Source of the DNA: Myxococcus landrumus
GTDB lineage: Bacteria; Myxococcota; Myxococcia; Myxococcales; Myxococcaceae
Assembly (NCBI RefSeq): GCF_017301635.1
Contig: NZ_CP071091.1
Coordinates: 1,996,001-2,060,000 of the forward strand
DNA: 64,000 nt
Direction: 5' to 3'
In this document: piece by piece, positions 44,295 to 57,126 of the stretch
Numbering within the stretch: the stretch's first letter is position 1
How the letters are laid out: each line of letters starts with the position of its first letter
The notes under the pieces: generated by a model
What the model saw: the letters and a program-made list of their open reading frames with translations, nothing else
Database searches by the model: none
Told to the model about the DNA's origin: nothing
Translations under genes and position numbers: made by a program

Positions 44295-45398
44295 TCACAG
44301 GTCCTCGCGCTCCTGGACCTCGAACCGTGCCGCGGTGACGAAGTGCTTGTGCTCGACCACGAGCTTGCGGGCCCGGAGCGTGCCTCGGACCTCGAGCCCG
44401 TAGTCGTTGCCACGCACCTTGACGAGGTCCGCCTCCAGGTCGCCTCCGATGATGACCGGCCCCTCGGAGACGAAGCTCTCGCACTTGAAGTCGCCACCGA
44501 CGAAGAGCGCGGCGCCCACGAAGTTGTCGACCTGGCCCTTCACGGTCAGGTTCCCCGTCACCATCATCGAGCCCACGCTCAACTTGCCTGTCACCTCCAG
44601 GTCGCCATGGTGGACGTAGCTCCCCTTCGCGACCTTCTTCACGCTCTTGGCCTTGGGGGCCTCGGCGAGCGTGGCTCGAATCAGGCCGATGCCCGCGAAG
44701 ACGAGGTCCGGGTTCATCGAGGACTGCTCCTCGATGCCCGCGTAGAACTCATTGAGCGTGACGAAGTGCGTCTCCACGTACACCGCATCCATCAGCGAGC
44801 GCAGCTTCGACCAGGACCTCGGATTCACGCCCGGAGGCGCATCGCCCGAGAGGTAGCCGACGACCTTCTCCTCCGACAGGCCCTTGGCCTTCTTGGGAGG
44901 AGGAGGTCGCTGGGACTTGGTGGGCAGGAGCAGCTCCACGAGGAGCGCTGGAACCTCACGGCTGTGCCGCGAGGACCTCGCACGGGAGAGGACGCTCGCG
45001 CCACCGGGAGACAGTCCCCGGGGGTCCAGGCCCTGCTCGATGAGGAACCGCACCACGCGGTCCGCCCCGAACTCCGCCGCGCGATGCAGCGGTGTGTCGT
45101 AGCCGACGGCGGCACGGATGTCCGCGCCATGCGCCATCAAGAGCTGGACGAGCTCGACGTTGTTCTGCGTGACGGCCAACTGCAACGGCGTATGGTGATT
45201 GATGTCGGCGAAGTCCAGGCTCACGCCCGAAGCGAGCAGCTCGCGAATCTTCCCGAGCGTCACCGCGTTCTCCGCGCACTCCTGGGCAAGCCGCGTCTGA
45301 TATTCAGCCTCGTCCTGCTTCTTGACGAAGGCCTCGATGTAGTGGTGGCTCCGGACATGGCGGATGAGGCCTATCAGCTCGCTCTGCTCGTTCGTCAT
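44295..45398 (-). CDS. Ankyrin-repeat protein with a C-terminal polymer-forming-like beta-helix
   Basis: A 367-residue protein. Residues about 60-135 contain at least two ankyrin repeats (NHHTPLQLAVTQNNVELVQLLM, then YDTPLHRAAEFGADRVVRFL). The middle is a Lys/Pro hinge and helical region. The C-terminal 100 residues (about 265-350) are a repeated short-strand pattern (HHGDLEVTGKLSVG, VTGNLTVKGQVDN, ALFVGGDFKCESF, VIIGGDLEADLVKV) like a bactofilin or right-handed beta-helix. A scaffold or polymer-forming role is plausible. Ankyrin repeats occur widely in myxobacteria. The ATG at 45398 is divergent from mutA. Confidence 0.78.
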   Translation of the reverse strand: MTNEQSELIGLIRHVRSHHYIEAFVKKQDEAEYQTRLAQECAENAVTLGKIRELLASGVSLDFADINHHTPLQLAVTQNNVELVQLLMAHGADIRAAVGYDTPLHRAAEFGADRVVRFLIEQGLDPRGLSPGGASVLSRARSSRHSREVPALLVELLLPTKSQRPPPPKKAKGLSEEKVVGYLSGDAPPGVNPRSWSKLRSLMDAVYVETHFVTLNEFYAGIEEQSSMNPDLVFAGIGLIRATLAEAPKAKSVKKVAKGSYVHHGDLEVTGKLSVGSMMVTGNLTVKGQVDNFVGAALFVGGDFKCESFVSEGPVIIGGDLEADLVKVRGNDYGLEVRGTLRARKLVVEHKHFVTAARFEVQEREDL

Positions 45399-45669
45399 GG
45401 TGCGGTTCCCGAAGTCTTACGAGTCATTACCAGGCTTGTGGTCTGGCCAACGCAAGCGCCTTGGGTGAACGTGTCCCGGGTCCCAAACCCGCTCGGCGGC
45501 CGGGCTTCCCCTGGCACCTTTCAGGGCCTCGGCGTGTTGACGCTCCGTAGCATGGGCCTGGAGCGAGGGGCATCGCCCATCTCGCCATTGCCCGGGCGCC
45601 AATTTGCGCCTATGGGGCGGGGACGGCCCGTCCGACGGTGCCACTCCCCTCTGCGAGGACACAGACAGC

Positions 45670-47543
45670 ATGTCGCAAGTGCCTCTTCACATCGCCGCCG
45701 AGTTCCCGCCTCGCTCCCTCGAGGAGTGGCGCCGGCTGGTGGACAAGGACCTGAAGGGAAAGCCCTTCACCTCGCTCCAGTCGCCCCTGGAGGGCGGCCT
45801 GAGCCTCCAGCCGCTCTACGTCCAGCAGGATGAGGCCCCCACGCCTCCTCCTCCGGGAGTCGCACCCTACCTCCGGGGCACGCAGGCCCTGGGCCACACC
45901 GAGGGTGGCTGGCTGCTCTGCCAGGAGTATTCCGAGCCCGAGGTCGCCCACGCGGCCCAGGCCCTGAAGGCCGACCTGGAGCGTGGCACGCAAGGCGTGT
46001 GGCTGTGCCTGGGTGATTCGCACGGCATCCCGGTGAAGGACGCGGCCTCGATGGCGAAGCTGCTCGCCGACGTGCCACTGGCCCGCACTCCCGTGCACCT
46101 GGAGCCCGAGGCAGCGCCGCTCTCCACGGCCTCCCTGCTGCTGAGCGTGGCCGAGAAGGCCGGCGTCGCGAAGAGCACCTTGAGCGGCTCGCTGGGCGTC
46201 GACCCGGTGGGCATCCTCGCTCGCGCGGGCTCGCTGCCGAGCGGCGTCTCCGTCTCCTCGATACTCACCGAGGCGGCTCCTCTCGTCACCACGCTGCACG
46301 AGAGCGCCCCGGAGCTGCGCGTGCTGCTCGTCTCCACGCGTGCCTACGCGGACGCGGGCGCCACGTCGGTGCATGAGCTCGCGTGGGCCATCGCCACGGG
46401 CGTGGAGTACCTGCGCGGACTGGAGCGCGCGGGCGTGTCGCCGGACGTGGCGGCGCGCTCGGTGCAGTTCGCGTTGTCCGTGGGTGGCCAGTTCTTCCCG
46501 GAGATCGCCAAGCTGCGCGCGGCTCGGCTGCTTTGGGCCAAGGTCGTCGCGGCGTCGGGTGGCTCGCCCGAGGCCCAGGCCATGCGACTGCACGCGCGCA
46601 CGGCCAACGCCAACAAGACGCAGCGAGACCCCTGGGTCAACATCCTGCGGACCACCGCGGAGTCCTTCGCCGCCGTCGTCGCGGGCGCGGACAGCGTCAG
46701 CACCTCGCCCTTCGACGAGGCGCTGGGCACTCCGGATGAAGGCGCGCGCAGGCTCGCGCGCAACACGCAGCTCATCCTGCGTGACGAGTCGAGCCTCAAC
46801 CGCGTCGCGGACCCGAGCGGCGGCAGCTACTACCTGGAGCAGCTCACGTCCGACTTCGCCCGCGCGGCATGGGAAGAGCTGCGACGCATCGAGGGCCTGG
46901 GCGGAATGGAGCAGGCGCTCGCACAAGGGGACATCGCCCGGGTGCTCGAGGAGACGCGCACGGCCCGCGACAAGGCGGTGCGCACGCGCAAGCAGCCCAT
47001 CGTCGGCGTGAGCGAGTACCCCTTCCTCGGCGAGGCCCCCGTGCGTCGCGAGGCCCGCGCTCCCTCCGCGGCGAGCGCCGGCCTGCGCCCCTCGCGAGTG
47101 GCAGAATCGTTCGAGGCCCTGCGCGACGCGAGCGACCGGTACCTCACCACCACCGGGCATCGCCCCATCGCGTTCCTCGCCAGCCTGGGCACCGTGGCGG
47201 AGCACACCACGCGCTCCACCTGGGTGGCCAACGCGCTGGGCGCCGGCGGCATCGAGTCGCGCGAGAAGCACGGCTTCGCGGACATCGCCGCCACGGTGGC
47301 GGCCTTCCGCGAATCAGGCGCAACGCTCGCGGTCATCTCCGGACCGGACGCGCTCTATCCGGAGTGGGTGCCCGCGTTGACGGCGCAGGTCAAGGCCCAG
47401 GGCGCCCGTGCCGTCGCCGTCGCGGGCCGGCCCGGTGAGCACGAGGCCGCGTTCCGCGCGGCCGGTGTGGACCTCTTCATCTACGCGGGAGCGGACCTGG
47501 TCGCGCTCCTGACCTCGCTGCACACGCAGCTCGGAGTGGCCTG

Positions 47544-47544
<1 letters not shown>
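45670..47544 (+). CDS. mutA: Methylmalonyl-CoA mutase small (beta) subunit
   Basis: A 624-residue partner of MutB. It has the mutase TIM-barrel region ([82 protein letters not shown]). The C-terminal fold is a B12-domain-like module without the DxHxxG cobalamin ligand (TVAEHTTRS instead), as expected for the beta subunit. The gene ends TGATG, overlapping the mutB start by one base, so coupling is tight. The ATG at 45670 has GAGGA upstream. It begins the acyl-CoA mutase unit. Confidence 0.93.
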
Positions 47545-49729
<2,185 letters not shown>

Positions 49730-49733
<4 letters not shown>

Positions 49734-50713
49734 AGCTGCTGTCGGCGGACGCATACGTGGAAGGCGTCCGCTCGGGCGACCGGGCCGTGCTCGCCCGCGC
49801 CATCACCCTGGTGGAGAGCGGTCATCCGCGCCACCAGTCGCTCGCGCAGGAAGTCCTCACCCGGCTGCTCCCCTTCACGGGCGGCAGCCGTCGGGTGGGC
49901 ATCAGCGGCGTGCCCGGCGTGGGCAAGAGCACCTTCATCGACGCGCTGGGGATGCACCTGGTGGGCGAAGGGCGCCGCGTGGCGGTGCTCGCCATCGACC
50001 CCTCGAGCACCATCTCCGGCGGCAGCATCCTGGGCGACAAGACCCGCATGGCCCGACTGTCTCGCGAGACGGCCGCGTACATCCGGCCCAGTCCCTCCAG
50101 CGGCACGTTGGGAGGAGTTGCCCGGAAGACTCGGGAGACGCTGCTGCTGTGCGAGGCCGCGGGCTTCGATGTGGTGCTGGTGGAGACGGTCGGCGTGGGC
50201 CAGTCGGAGACGGTGGTCGCCGACATGGTGGATTTCTACCTGGTGTTGATGCTCGCGGGTGCGGGCGACGAGCTCCAGGGCATCAAGCGCGGCATCCTTG
50301 AAGTGGCGGACATGCTTGCCATCAACAAAGCCGATGGCGACAACCTCCCGCGAGCCGAGCGCGCCCGCTCCGAGCTGCGCGCCGCGCTGCACCTGATGCG
50401 TCCGGGACACGAGCCCGTCGTCACGACGTGCAGCGCCATCGAGGGGACGGGCGTCGCATCTCTCTGGAGCGCGCTGGAGGCTCGGGTCGCCCAGAGCGTC
50501 ACCTCTGGAGCACTGGAGCAGCGGCGGCGCGCGCAGCAGGTGGGCTGGATGTGGGCCATGGTGCAGGACGGCCTGCGAGCGGCCCTGCATGCGAACCCCA
50601 CGGTGGCCGCCCTGGTCCCCGTGCTGGAGACCGAGGTACGAGAAGGCCGTTCGACACCCACGTCCGCCGCTCTGCGTGTGCTGGGTGCGTTCCTGCCTGA
50701 ATCGAGGGCTTGA
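49730..50713 (+). CDS. meaB: Methylmalonyl-CoA mutase-associated GTPase MeaB
   Basis: A 327-residue MeaB/ArgK-type G3E GTPase that protects and reloads methylmalonyl-CoA mutase. Walker A is [11 protein letters not shown], with [25 protein letters not shown] and AINKADGD intact. The GTG at 49730 overlaps the mutB stop. It completes mutA-mutB-meaB. A second, independent MeaB-like G domain is built into IcmF just downstream. Confidence 0.95.
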
Positions 50714-50752
50714 CAGTCCGCGTCGAGCCTCGGCCGGGCCCGCTTCAATCGC

Positions 50753-50781
50753 TTGCCCGACACCCACCGCGCTCCTACTGT
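50753..50781 (+). promoter_or_regulatory. Predicted promoter of icmF
   Basis: TTGCCC (-35) is separated by 17 bases from TACTGT (-10, four of six consensus bases). The start is expected near 50788-50789, which coincides with a GTG in the icmF frame. If so, the icmF mRNA would be leaderless or nearly so. Confidence 0.4.
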
Positions 50782-50788
50782 ACGCGGC

Positions 50789-53700
50789 GTGCGAAACGTC
50801 CAGTTGACCCCGGTTCCCGGGCCCTACAAGCCGCGATTCCACGTGCGAATCGTGACGGCCGCCTCCCTGTTCGACGGGCATGACGCGGCCATCAACGTCA
50901 TGCGCCGCCTGATGCAGGCCTCTGGCGCCGAAATCATCCACCTGGGACACAACCGCTCGGTCTCCGAGATCGTCGACTGTGCCATCCAGGAAGACGCGCA
51001 GGGCATCGCGATTACGTCGTACCAGGGCGGTCACGTCGAGTTCTTCAAGTACATGATCGACCTGCTGAAGCAGCGCGGGGCGAACATCAAGGTCTTCGGC
51101 GGAGGCGGCGGCACCATCCTCCCGTCCGAGATTGAAGAGCTCCATGCGTACGGCGTGACGCGCATCTACTCCCCGGACGACGGCCGCTCCATGGGCCTGC
51201 AGGGGATGATCGACCACCTCATCTCGGAGTGTGACTTCGAGAAGCGCCCCGCGGACTTCGCGCCCATCGCCGCGGCGATGCCGGTGCGCGAGTCGATGCA
51301 GCTCGCCTCGCTCATCACCATCGCGGAGAACTTCGCCTCGGCGGGTGATGCGCTGCGCGACGCGATGACGAAGCTCAGCGCCAAGAAGCCGCGCGTGCCC
51401 GTGCTGGGCATCACCGGCACCGGTGGCGCGGGCAAGTCGAGCCTCGTGGATGAGCTGGTCCGCCGCTTCCTCGCGGACTTCCCGGACAAGACGCTGGCGG
51501 TGCTGTCCGTGGACCCGTCGAAGCGCAAGACCGGCGGCGCGCTCCTGGGCGACCGCATCCGGATGAACGCCATCGACAACCCGCGCGTGTACATGCGCTC
51601 CATGGCGACGCGGCAGAGCAACCTCGCGCTGTCCAAGCACGTGGGTGACTCCATCGAGGTGTGCAAGGCCGCGGGCTTCGACCTCATCGTGGTGGAGACC
51701 TCCGGCATTGGCCAGTCCGACACCGAAATCACCGAGCACTCGGACGTCGCGCTCTACGTGATGACGGCGGAGTACGGCGCGGCGACGCAGCTCGAGAAGA
51801 TCGACATGCTCGACTTCGCGGACGTCATCGCCATCAACAAGTTCGACAAGCGCGGCTCGCTGGACGCGCTGCGCGACGTGCGCAAGCAGTGGAAGCGCAA
51901 CCACAACGCCTTCACCACGCCGGACGACGCGGTGCCCGTCTACGGCACCATCGCGTCGCAGTTCAACGACCCCGGGATGAACCAGCTCTACCGCGCCATC
52001 GTCGACGCGGTGGTGCGCAAGACGGGCGCGCCGCTCCAATCGCACCAGGAGCCGACGCCGGGCATGAGCGAGAAGAAGTGGATCATCCCGCCCGACCGCA
52101 CCCGCTACCTGGCGGAGATTGTCGAGACGTGTGAATCCTACGACAAGTTCGCCCGCTCGCAGGCGGCGGTGGCGCGGCGGATGTATCAGCTCCACGGCAC
52201 CATCGAGGCGCTGCGGAACAACGTCGGCAAGAAGCGACTGGAGATTGTCGAGCCCAAGGACACGTCCGATGTCGTCCAGGTCACCGAGCGCGTCGAGGGC
52301 GAGCCTGCGTACCTGAGCGAGCTGGTGGACCTGTACAAGGACCTCGAGTCGCGGCTGGACCCGAACTGCCGCAAGCTCCTGAGCGAGTGGCCCGCGACGA
52401 AGCGCCGCTACGCGGCCTCCAAGTACCAGTACCAGGTCCGCGACAAGGTCATCGAGCTGGACCTGTTCACGGAGACGCTGTCGCATCTGCGCATCCCGAA
52501 GATCGCCCTCCCCCGCTACGAGGACTGGGGCGACATCCTCCTGTGGCTGCTGCGGGAGAATGCGCCGGGCGCGTTCCCGTTCACCGCGGGCGTCTTCCCG
52601 CTCAAGCGCGAGGGTGAGGACCCGGCGCGCATGTTCGCCGGCGAGGGTGGCCCGGAGCGCACCAACAAGCGCTTCCACTACGTCTCGCGAGGCCTGCCCG
52701 CCAAGCGGCTGTCGACGGCGTTCGACTCCGTCACGCTGTACGGCGAGGACCCGGACCACCGGCCGGACATCTACGGCAAGGTGGGCAACTCCGGCGTGTC
52801 CATCGCCAACGTGGACGACGCGAAGAAGCTCTACTCGGGCTTCGACCTGGCGGACCCGGCGACGTCGGTGTCGATGACCATCAACGGCCCCGCGCCCATG
52901 CTGCTCGGGTTCTTCCTGAACGCGGCCGTGGACCAGCAGTGCGAGAAGTGGATTCGCGCCAACAACAAGGTGGATGAGGTCGAGAAGAAGATCGACGACA
53001 TCTACCAGGCGCGAGGCGTGCCGCGTCCGCGCTACCAGGGCGAGCTGCCGCAGGGGAACGACGGGCTGGGGTTGCTGCTGCTCGGCGTGTCCGGCGACGA
53101 GGTGCTGCCCAAGGACGTGTACGAGAAGATTCGCGCGTCGACGTTGCAGCAGGTCCGCGGCACGGTGCAGGCGGACATCCTGAAGGAGGACCAGGCGCAG
53201 AACACCTGCATCTTCTCGACGGAGTTCGCGCTGCGGCTGATGGGCGACATCCAGCAGTACTTCACCGACAAGAAGGTGCGGAACTTCTACTCGGTGTCCA
53301 TCTCCGGCTACCACATCGCGGAGGCCGGGGCGAACCCCATCTCCCAGTTGGCCTTCACGCTGGCCAACGGCTTCACCTTCGTCGAGTACTACCTGTCGCG
53401 TGGGATGGACATCGACGACTTCGCGCCCAACCTCTCGTTCTTCTTCTCGAACGGAATGGACCCCGAGTACACGGTGCTCGGCCGCGTGGCGCGCCGCATC
53501 TGGGCGAAGGCCATCCGGGACAAGTACGGCGGCAATGACCGCTCGCAGAAGCTGAAGTACCACATCCAGACCTCGGGCCGTTCCCTGCACGCGCAGGAGA
53601 TTGCCTTCAACGACATCCGGACCACGCTCCAGGCGTTGTTGGCGCTCAATGACAACTGCAACTCGTTGCACACCAACGCCTACGACGAGGCCATCACCAC

Positions 53701-54256
53701 GCCCACCGAGGAGAGCGTGCGGCGTGCACTGGCCATCCAGCTCATCATCAACAAGGAGTTCGGGCTGGCGAAGAACGAGAACCCCAACCAGGGCTCGTTC
53801 GTCGTCGAGGAGCTGACGGACCTGGTGGAGGCGGCGGTGCTGGCGGAGTTCCGCGCCATCTCCGAGCGCGGCGGCGTGCTGGGCGCGATGGAGCGCATGT
53901 ACCAGCGGTCCAAGATTCAGGAGGAGTCGCTGTACTACGAGACCCTGAAGCACGACGGCTCGCTGCCCATCATCGGCGTGAATACCTTCCTGGACCCGAA
54001 GGGCTCGCCGACGGTGACGCCGCCAGAGGTGATTCGCGCGACGACGGAGGAGAAGGACTACGCCATCACCTCGCGCGACGCCTTCTGGAAGCGCAACGCG
54101 GCGACGGCGCCCGTCACCTTGGAGGCCGTGAAGCGCGCGGCGCTCGACAACGGCAACATCTTCGCCGCGCTGATGGACGCCTGTAAGGTCTGCACGCTCG
54201 GCCAGCTCTCTCGTGCGCTGTACGAGGTGGGCGGCCAGTACCGCAGGAACATGTAG
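50789..54256 (+). CDS. icmF: Fused isobutyryl-CoA mutase (IcmF)
   Basis: A protein of about 1155 residues with three parts. (1) An N-terminal B12-binding domain ([12 protein letters not shown]). (2) A MeaB-like G domain with P-loop GTGGAGKSS near residue 210 and [10 protein letters not shown]. (3) A mutase barrel ([44 protein letters not shown]). This order defines IcmF, which interconverts isobutyryl- and n-butyryl-CoA and can act on isovaleryl-CoA. It fits branched-chain amino acid and fatty-acid metabolism in myxobacteria. The start is uncertain: TTG 50753 would give 1167 residues, but the promoter-like sequence there argues for GTG 50789. It follows mutAB-meaB. Confidence 0.93.
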   Translation: MRNVQLTPVPGPYKPRFHVRIVTAASLFDGHDAAINVMRRLMQASGAEIIHLGHNRSVSEIVDCAIQEDAQGIAITSYQGGHVEFFKYMIDLLKQRGANIKVFGGGGGTILPSEIEELHAYGVTRIYSPDDGRSMGLQGMIDHLISECDFEKRPADFAPIAAAMPVRESMQLASLITIAENFASAGDALRDAMTKLSAKKPRVPVLGITGTGGAGKSSLVDELVRRFLADFPDKTLAVLSVDPSKRKTGGALLGDRIRMNAIDNPRVYMRSMATRQSNLALSKHVGDSIEVCKAAGFDLIVVETSGIGQSDTEITEHSDVALYVMTAEYGAATQLEKIDMLDFADVIAINKFDKRGSLDALRDVRKQWKRNHNAFTTPDDAVPVYGTIASQFNDPGMNQLYRAIVDAVVRKTGAPLQSHQEPTPGMSEKKWIIPPDRTRYLAEIVETCESYDKFARSQAAVARRMYQLHGTIEALRNNVGKKRLEIVEPKDTSDVVQVTERVEGEPAYLSELVDLYKDLESRLDPNCRKLLSEWPATKRRYAASKYQYQVRDKVIELDLFTETLSHLRIPKIALPRYEDWGDILLWLLRENAPGAFPFTAGVFPLKREGEDPARMFAGEGGPERTNKRFHYVSRGLPAKRLSTAFDSVTLYGEDPDHRPDIYGKVGNSGVSIANVDDAKKLYSGFDLADPATSVSMTINGPAPMLLGFFLNAAVDQQCEKWIRANNKVDEVEKKIDDIYQARGVPRPRYQGELPQGNDGLGLLLLGVSGDEVLPKDVYEKIRASTLQQVRGTVQADILKEDQAQNTCIFSTEFALRLMGDIQQYFTDKKVRNFYSVSISGYHIAEAGANPISQLAFTLANGFTFVEYYLSRGMDIDDFAPNLSFFFSNGMDPEYTVLGRVARRIWAKAIRDKYGGNDRSQKLKYHIQTSGRSLHAQEIAFNDIRTTLQALLALNDNCNSLHTNAYDEAITTPTEESVRRALAIQLIINKEFGLAKNENPNQGSFVVEELTDLVEAAVLAEFRAISERGGVLGAMERMYQRSKIQEESLYYETLKHDGSLPIIGVNTFLDPKGSPTVTPPEVIRATTEEKDYAITSRDAFWKRNAATAPVTLEAVKRAALDNGNIFAALMDACKVCTLGQLSRALYEVGGQYRRNM

Positions 54257-54261
54257 CGCCC

Positions 54262-54293
54262 AGGGGCCCCGCTGACCGTGTCGTGGGGCCCCT
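54262..54293 (+). terminator. Hairpin downstream of icmF
   Basis: AGGGGCCCC (54262-54270) pairs with GGGGCCCCT (54285-54293), a perfect 9-base stem with a 14-base loop, starting 5 bases after the icmF stop. There is no T-run. Confidence 0.7.
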
Positions 54294-54330
54294 CGCAGCT
54301 CCTCCCGCAAACGCCATCCTGATTCAAAAG

Positions 54331-54351
54331 CATCATGATTGAATCATGATG
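54331..54351. repeat. Perfect 21-base palindrome upstream of the nuclease-like lipoprotein gene
   Basis: CATCATGATT, one central G and AATCATGATG form a perfect inverted repeat. It is AT-rich in a GC-rich neighbourhood and 139 bases before the ATG at 54491. This suggests an operator of a dimeric regulator. Confidence 0.6.
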
Positions 54352-54490
54352 GAACAGTGCCCGCCGGGTGCGCTCTCGCACCGGCGGATGCGGGATTTTG
54401 TCCTCGACCACCCCGCCCCTCACCAGGACGCGCATCGGGCCCCCTCGACGGCGCGCTCCGGGAGTTGGCACTTCGCGTCGAGGCACCGAA

Positions 54491-55972
54491 ATGACTCGCA
54501 ACACCCTGTCGCAAGTCCTATCGAAGTCCCCCCACCCCGCCGTGTCCTGGGCGGGGATGCTCTCGATTCTCCTGCTGGCCTCCGCCTGCATCGAGCTCGA
54601 GGGGCCCAAGCTGGCCGAGCTCGAGTTGGAGCCCACCAGCGTGGGCATGAGCTACGAGGCAGTCATCACCGCCACCGGAGGCAAGCCGCCCCTCCACTAC
54701 ACGCTGACGCAGCCGCCCGGCTTCTCCGTCATCACGAGCGGCGAGGCACGACTCATCGGGCCCGCCTCCGAGCCCGGCGACTTCCAGGTCATCGTCCATG
54801 TGCGCGACGCGGACGGGAGCTCGGACACCGCCGCCTATCCCATCAAGGTCTTCCCTCGACTGGAGGCCGGCAACACGGACGTGAGCGACCTCTACGTGGG
54901 CAGCACGTTCAGCCACACCTTCACCGCCACCGGCGGCAAGCCGCCCTTGAGCTGGTCAGTGACTTCCGGCGAATGGCCCCGGGGCCTCACGCTGGACGCC
55001 ACGGGCACGCTGTCTGGCCGGCCGGAGGTCCACGGCATCCATGAGCTCACGCTCCAGCTCAAGGACGCCCTCGGCGCCCAGGTCGCTGTGCCCATGCGCC
55101 TGGTGGTCCTCCCCTCGGACGGCCATCCCCGCGTCCCGGTGTCGGTGGGGAACTGGAACATCGAGTGGTTCGGCGACATGGCCAACGGCCCCTCCGACGA
55201 AGCGCTTCAGCTCACCAACGTCCAGAAGGTCCTCTCCGATGCCAACGTGGATATCTGGGGACTGGTCGAGGTCGTCAGCACGGAGCACTTCACCAACCTG
55301 AAGGCCCGCCTTCCTGACTACGACGGCTTCCTCGCGGACGACTCTCGGGTGTCCGGCGGTGCGCTCCACTACTCCCCCTTCGCCCAGAAGGTGGGCGTGC
55401 TCTTCAGGAAGAACCGGGTGCAGGTACTCGGCGCGGAGGTCATCCTCACGCAGGAGAAGTACCTGTTCGCCTTCCGTCCTCCGCTCAGGCTCGACCTGCG
55501 AGTCCAGCGCAATGGCACCGCCGTGGACATGACTGTCATCGTGCTCCACATGAAGGCGGCTACCACCGTCACGGACTACTTGCGACGAGCCGACGCTTCC
55601 ATCGTGTTGAAGAGCTACCTGGACACCACCCTGTCCACGGACCGGGTCATCGTCCTTGGCGACTGGAACGACGACGTGGACGCCTCCATCGCCGTCGATC
55701 CCTCGACCGCCCAGCACTTCACCTCGCCCTACGCGAACTTCGTCAACGATGGGGCCGACTACCGCTTCACCACCGAGGCCTTCTCGCTCGCTGGCGTCAG
55801 CAGCACCGCGACCTACCGGGACTTCATCGACCACCAGCTCATCAGCCATGAGCTCGACGTGAGCCACCTCGCGAACTCCACCGAGGTCCTCAGGCCCGCC
55901 ATCCCCAACTACCGGACCAACACCTCGGACCACTACCCCATCGTCAGCCGGTTCGAACTGTCCTCACCGTAG
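54491..55972 (+). CDS. Lipoprotein with Ig-like repeats and an endonuclease/exonuclease/phosphatase domain
   Basis: A 493-residue predicted lipoprotein (signal ending LLASAC, Cys33). Residues about 45-210 form two Ig-like or cadherin-type repeats, each starting ATGGKPPLxx (YEAVITATGGKPPLHYTL; HTFTATGGKPPLSWSV). From about 220 comes an EEP domain: GNWNIEWFG, WGLVEVV, LGDWNDD and SDHYPIV, with the catalytic Asp, Asn and His in place. Such secreted EEP proteins are nucleases or phosphatases; a predatory or scavenging nuclease is a plausible reading. The ATG at 54491 begins the signal; the frame is open upstream but lacks signal features. It converges on tetR. Confidence 0.85.
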   Translation: MTRNTLSQVLSKSPHPAVSWAGMLSILLLASACIELEGPKLAELELEPTSVGMSYEAVITATGGKPPLHYTLTQPPGFSVITSGEARLIGPASEPGDFQVIVHVRDADGSSDTAAYPIKVFPRLEAGNTDVSDLYVGSTFSHTFTATGGKPPLSWSVTSGEWPRGLTLDATGTLSGRPEVHGIHELTLQLKDALGAQVAVPMRLVVLPSDGHPRVPVSVGNWNIEWFGDMANGPSDEALQLTNVQKVLSDANVDIWGLVEVVSTEHFTNLKARLPDYDGFLADDSRVSGGALHYSPFAQKVGVLFRKNRVQVLGAEVILTQEKYLFAFRPPLRLDLRVQRNGTAVDMTVIVLHMKAATTVTDYLRRADASIVLKSYLDTTLSTDRVIVLGDWNDDVDASIAVDPSTAQHFTSPYANFVNDGADYRFTTEAFSLAGVSSTATYRDFIDHQLISHELDVSHLANSTEVLRPAIPNYRTNTSDHYPIVSRFELSSP

Positions 55973-55988
55973 CGCGACACTCGCTTGA

Positions 55989-56021
55989 CGCTGTCTGGCT
56001 GGAGCACCGAGCCAGACAGCG
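55989..56021. terminator. Strong bidirectional hairpin between nuclease-like and TetR genes
   Basis: CGCTGTCTGGCT (55989-56000) pairs perfectly with AGCCAGACAGCG (56010-56021), a 12-base stem with a 9-base loop that can itself close as GG/CC. It lies 16 bases after one stop and 18 bases before the other, and serves both strands. Confidence 0.8.
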
Positions 56022-56039
56022 CGCGGCCGTGAGACAGTC

Positions 56040-56642
56040 TCACTTGCGTGCGCGCACCGGCCGCTTCTCGACGGCGTGCCAGGCGGCTCGCGCGAGCACT
56101 GGAATGGCCGTGCGCAGGTCCGTCTTCGTTCTCCCCGCCACCCAGTCGCGCACCAGCTCCTGTGCGGGCCCTCTCAGGATGGCGAGGAACAGCTCGAAGG
56201 GCATCTCCTCGAAGTCGCCCGCACGCACGTGGCCCTGCCACCAGTCCTTCACCTGACGGAAGAAGCCCTTGTTCCGCTCGGTGATGCTCGCCTCGGCGGC
56301 GACGACGGCGGCGACGCCTCGGGCGCTCAGGAGGAAGCGCGTCGCATCCGGCCGCTCCAGCGTCCACTCCACGTGATGGCGCACGAGAGCCTCGGTCCCC
56401 TCGCGCGCTCCCGGGTGCGCCTCCAGCACCTTCAACACACCGGCCTGGTACTCCCCCAACACCTCCAGGTAGAGCGCCGCCGCGATGGCGTCCTTGCTCG
56501 GGAACAGGTGGTAGATGCTCCCCGTGCTGGCCCCGGAGCGCTCCCGGATGGCCGCCATCGTCGTGCCCTCGACGCCCAGCTCCAGGAAACACTCGAGCGC
56601 CGCCTTGAGGACCTCTTCTCTCCGATGACTCGGGTTGCGCAT
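56040..56642 (-). CDS. TetR/AcrR-family transcriptional repressor
   Basis: A 200-residue TetR-type regulator. The N-terminal helix-turn-helix is VLKAALECFLELGVEGTTMA, then IRERSGASTGSIYHLFPSKDA. The C-terminal ligand domain is helical (LVRHHVEWTLERPDATRFLL, WWQGHVRAGDFEEMPF). It is divergent from a thioesterase/flavin-oxidase-like pair, with three TTCTA half-sites between, and is likely to repress both itself and that pair. The ligand is unknown; an acyl-CoA-like effector is suggested by the thioesterase. Confidence 0.93.
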   Translation of the reverse strand: MRNPSHRREEVLKAALECFLELGVEGTTMAAIRERSGASTGSIYHLFPSKDAIAAALYLEVLGEYQAGVLKVLEAHPGAREGTEALVRHHVEWTLERPDATRFLLSARGVAAVVAAEASITERNKGFFRQVKDWWQGHVRAGDFEEMPFELFLAILRGPAQELVRDWVAGRTKTDLRTAIPVLARAAWHAVEKRPVRARK

Positions 56643-56655
56643 GGCCGCACCCTAT

Positions 56656-56687
56656 ATTAGAACTCAATTCTAGAATGATATTCTAAT
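56656..56687. promoter_or_regulatory. Probable TetR operator in the divergent intergenic region
   Basis: ATTAGAA (56656-56662) and TTCTAAT (56681-56687) form an inverted repeat around a central palindrome ATTCTAGAAT (56667-56676). Three TTCTA/TAGAA sites in about 30 AT-rich bases lie between the two divergent starts. Confidence 0.75.
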
Positions 56688-56703
56688 CCATCGGGAGGGT
56701 GCC

Positions 56704-57126
56704 ATGGATGCACTCATGGAGTTGGGACAGCAGGTTCTCTCGAAGCAGCCATTCAGCACGTTGCTGGGGACGCGGCTGACGCGCTTCGAGCGAGGAGAAG
56801 CAGAGCTTGAGCTGCCGCTCCGCGCGGAGCTGCACCAGCAGCACGGCTTCGCGCACGGAGGCGTCCTCAGCTACCTGGCCGACAACGCGCTGACGTTCGC
56901 GGGGGGCTCGGCGATGCAGGTGCCCGTGGTGACGTCGGAGTTCAAGATCAACTACATCCGCCCGGCACTCGGCACACGGCTCATCGCCCGGGCCCGTGCG
57001 CTCCACGCGGGACGGAGGCAGGCGGTCTGCCACTGCGACATCGTCGCGCTCTCGGACCAGGGGGAGACGCTGGTCGCGGTGGCACAGGGCACCATCGCCG
57101 CCATGTCGAATCGGGAGGGCGAATGA
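56704..57126 (+). CDS. PaaI-type hotdog thioesterase
   Basis: A 140-residue hotdog-fold acyl-CoA thioesterase of the PaaI family. Motifs: QHGFAHGGVLSYLADNA with H51-G-G and Asp60, and TSEFKINYIRPALG. It probably hydrolyses aromatic or medium-chain acyl-CoA. The ATG at 56704 has GGGAGGGTG upstream. Its stop overlaps the next gene's start (ATGA). The TetR gene is divergent and probably controls it. Confidence 0.9.
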   Translation: MDALMELGQQVLSKQPFSTLLGTRLTRFERGEAELELPLRAELHQQHGFAHGGVLSYLADNALTFAGGSAMQVPVVTSEFKINYIRPALGTRLIARARALHAGRRQAVCHCDIVALSDQGETLVAVAQGTIAAMSNREGE

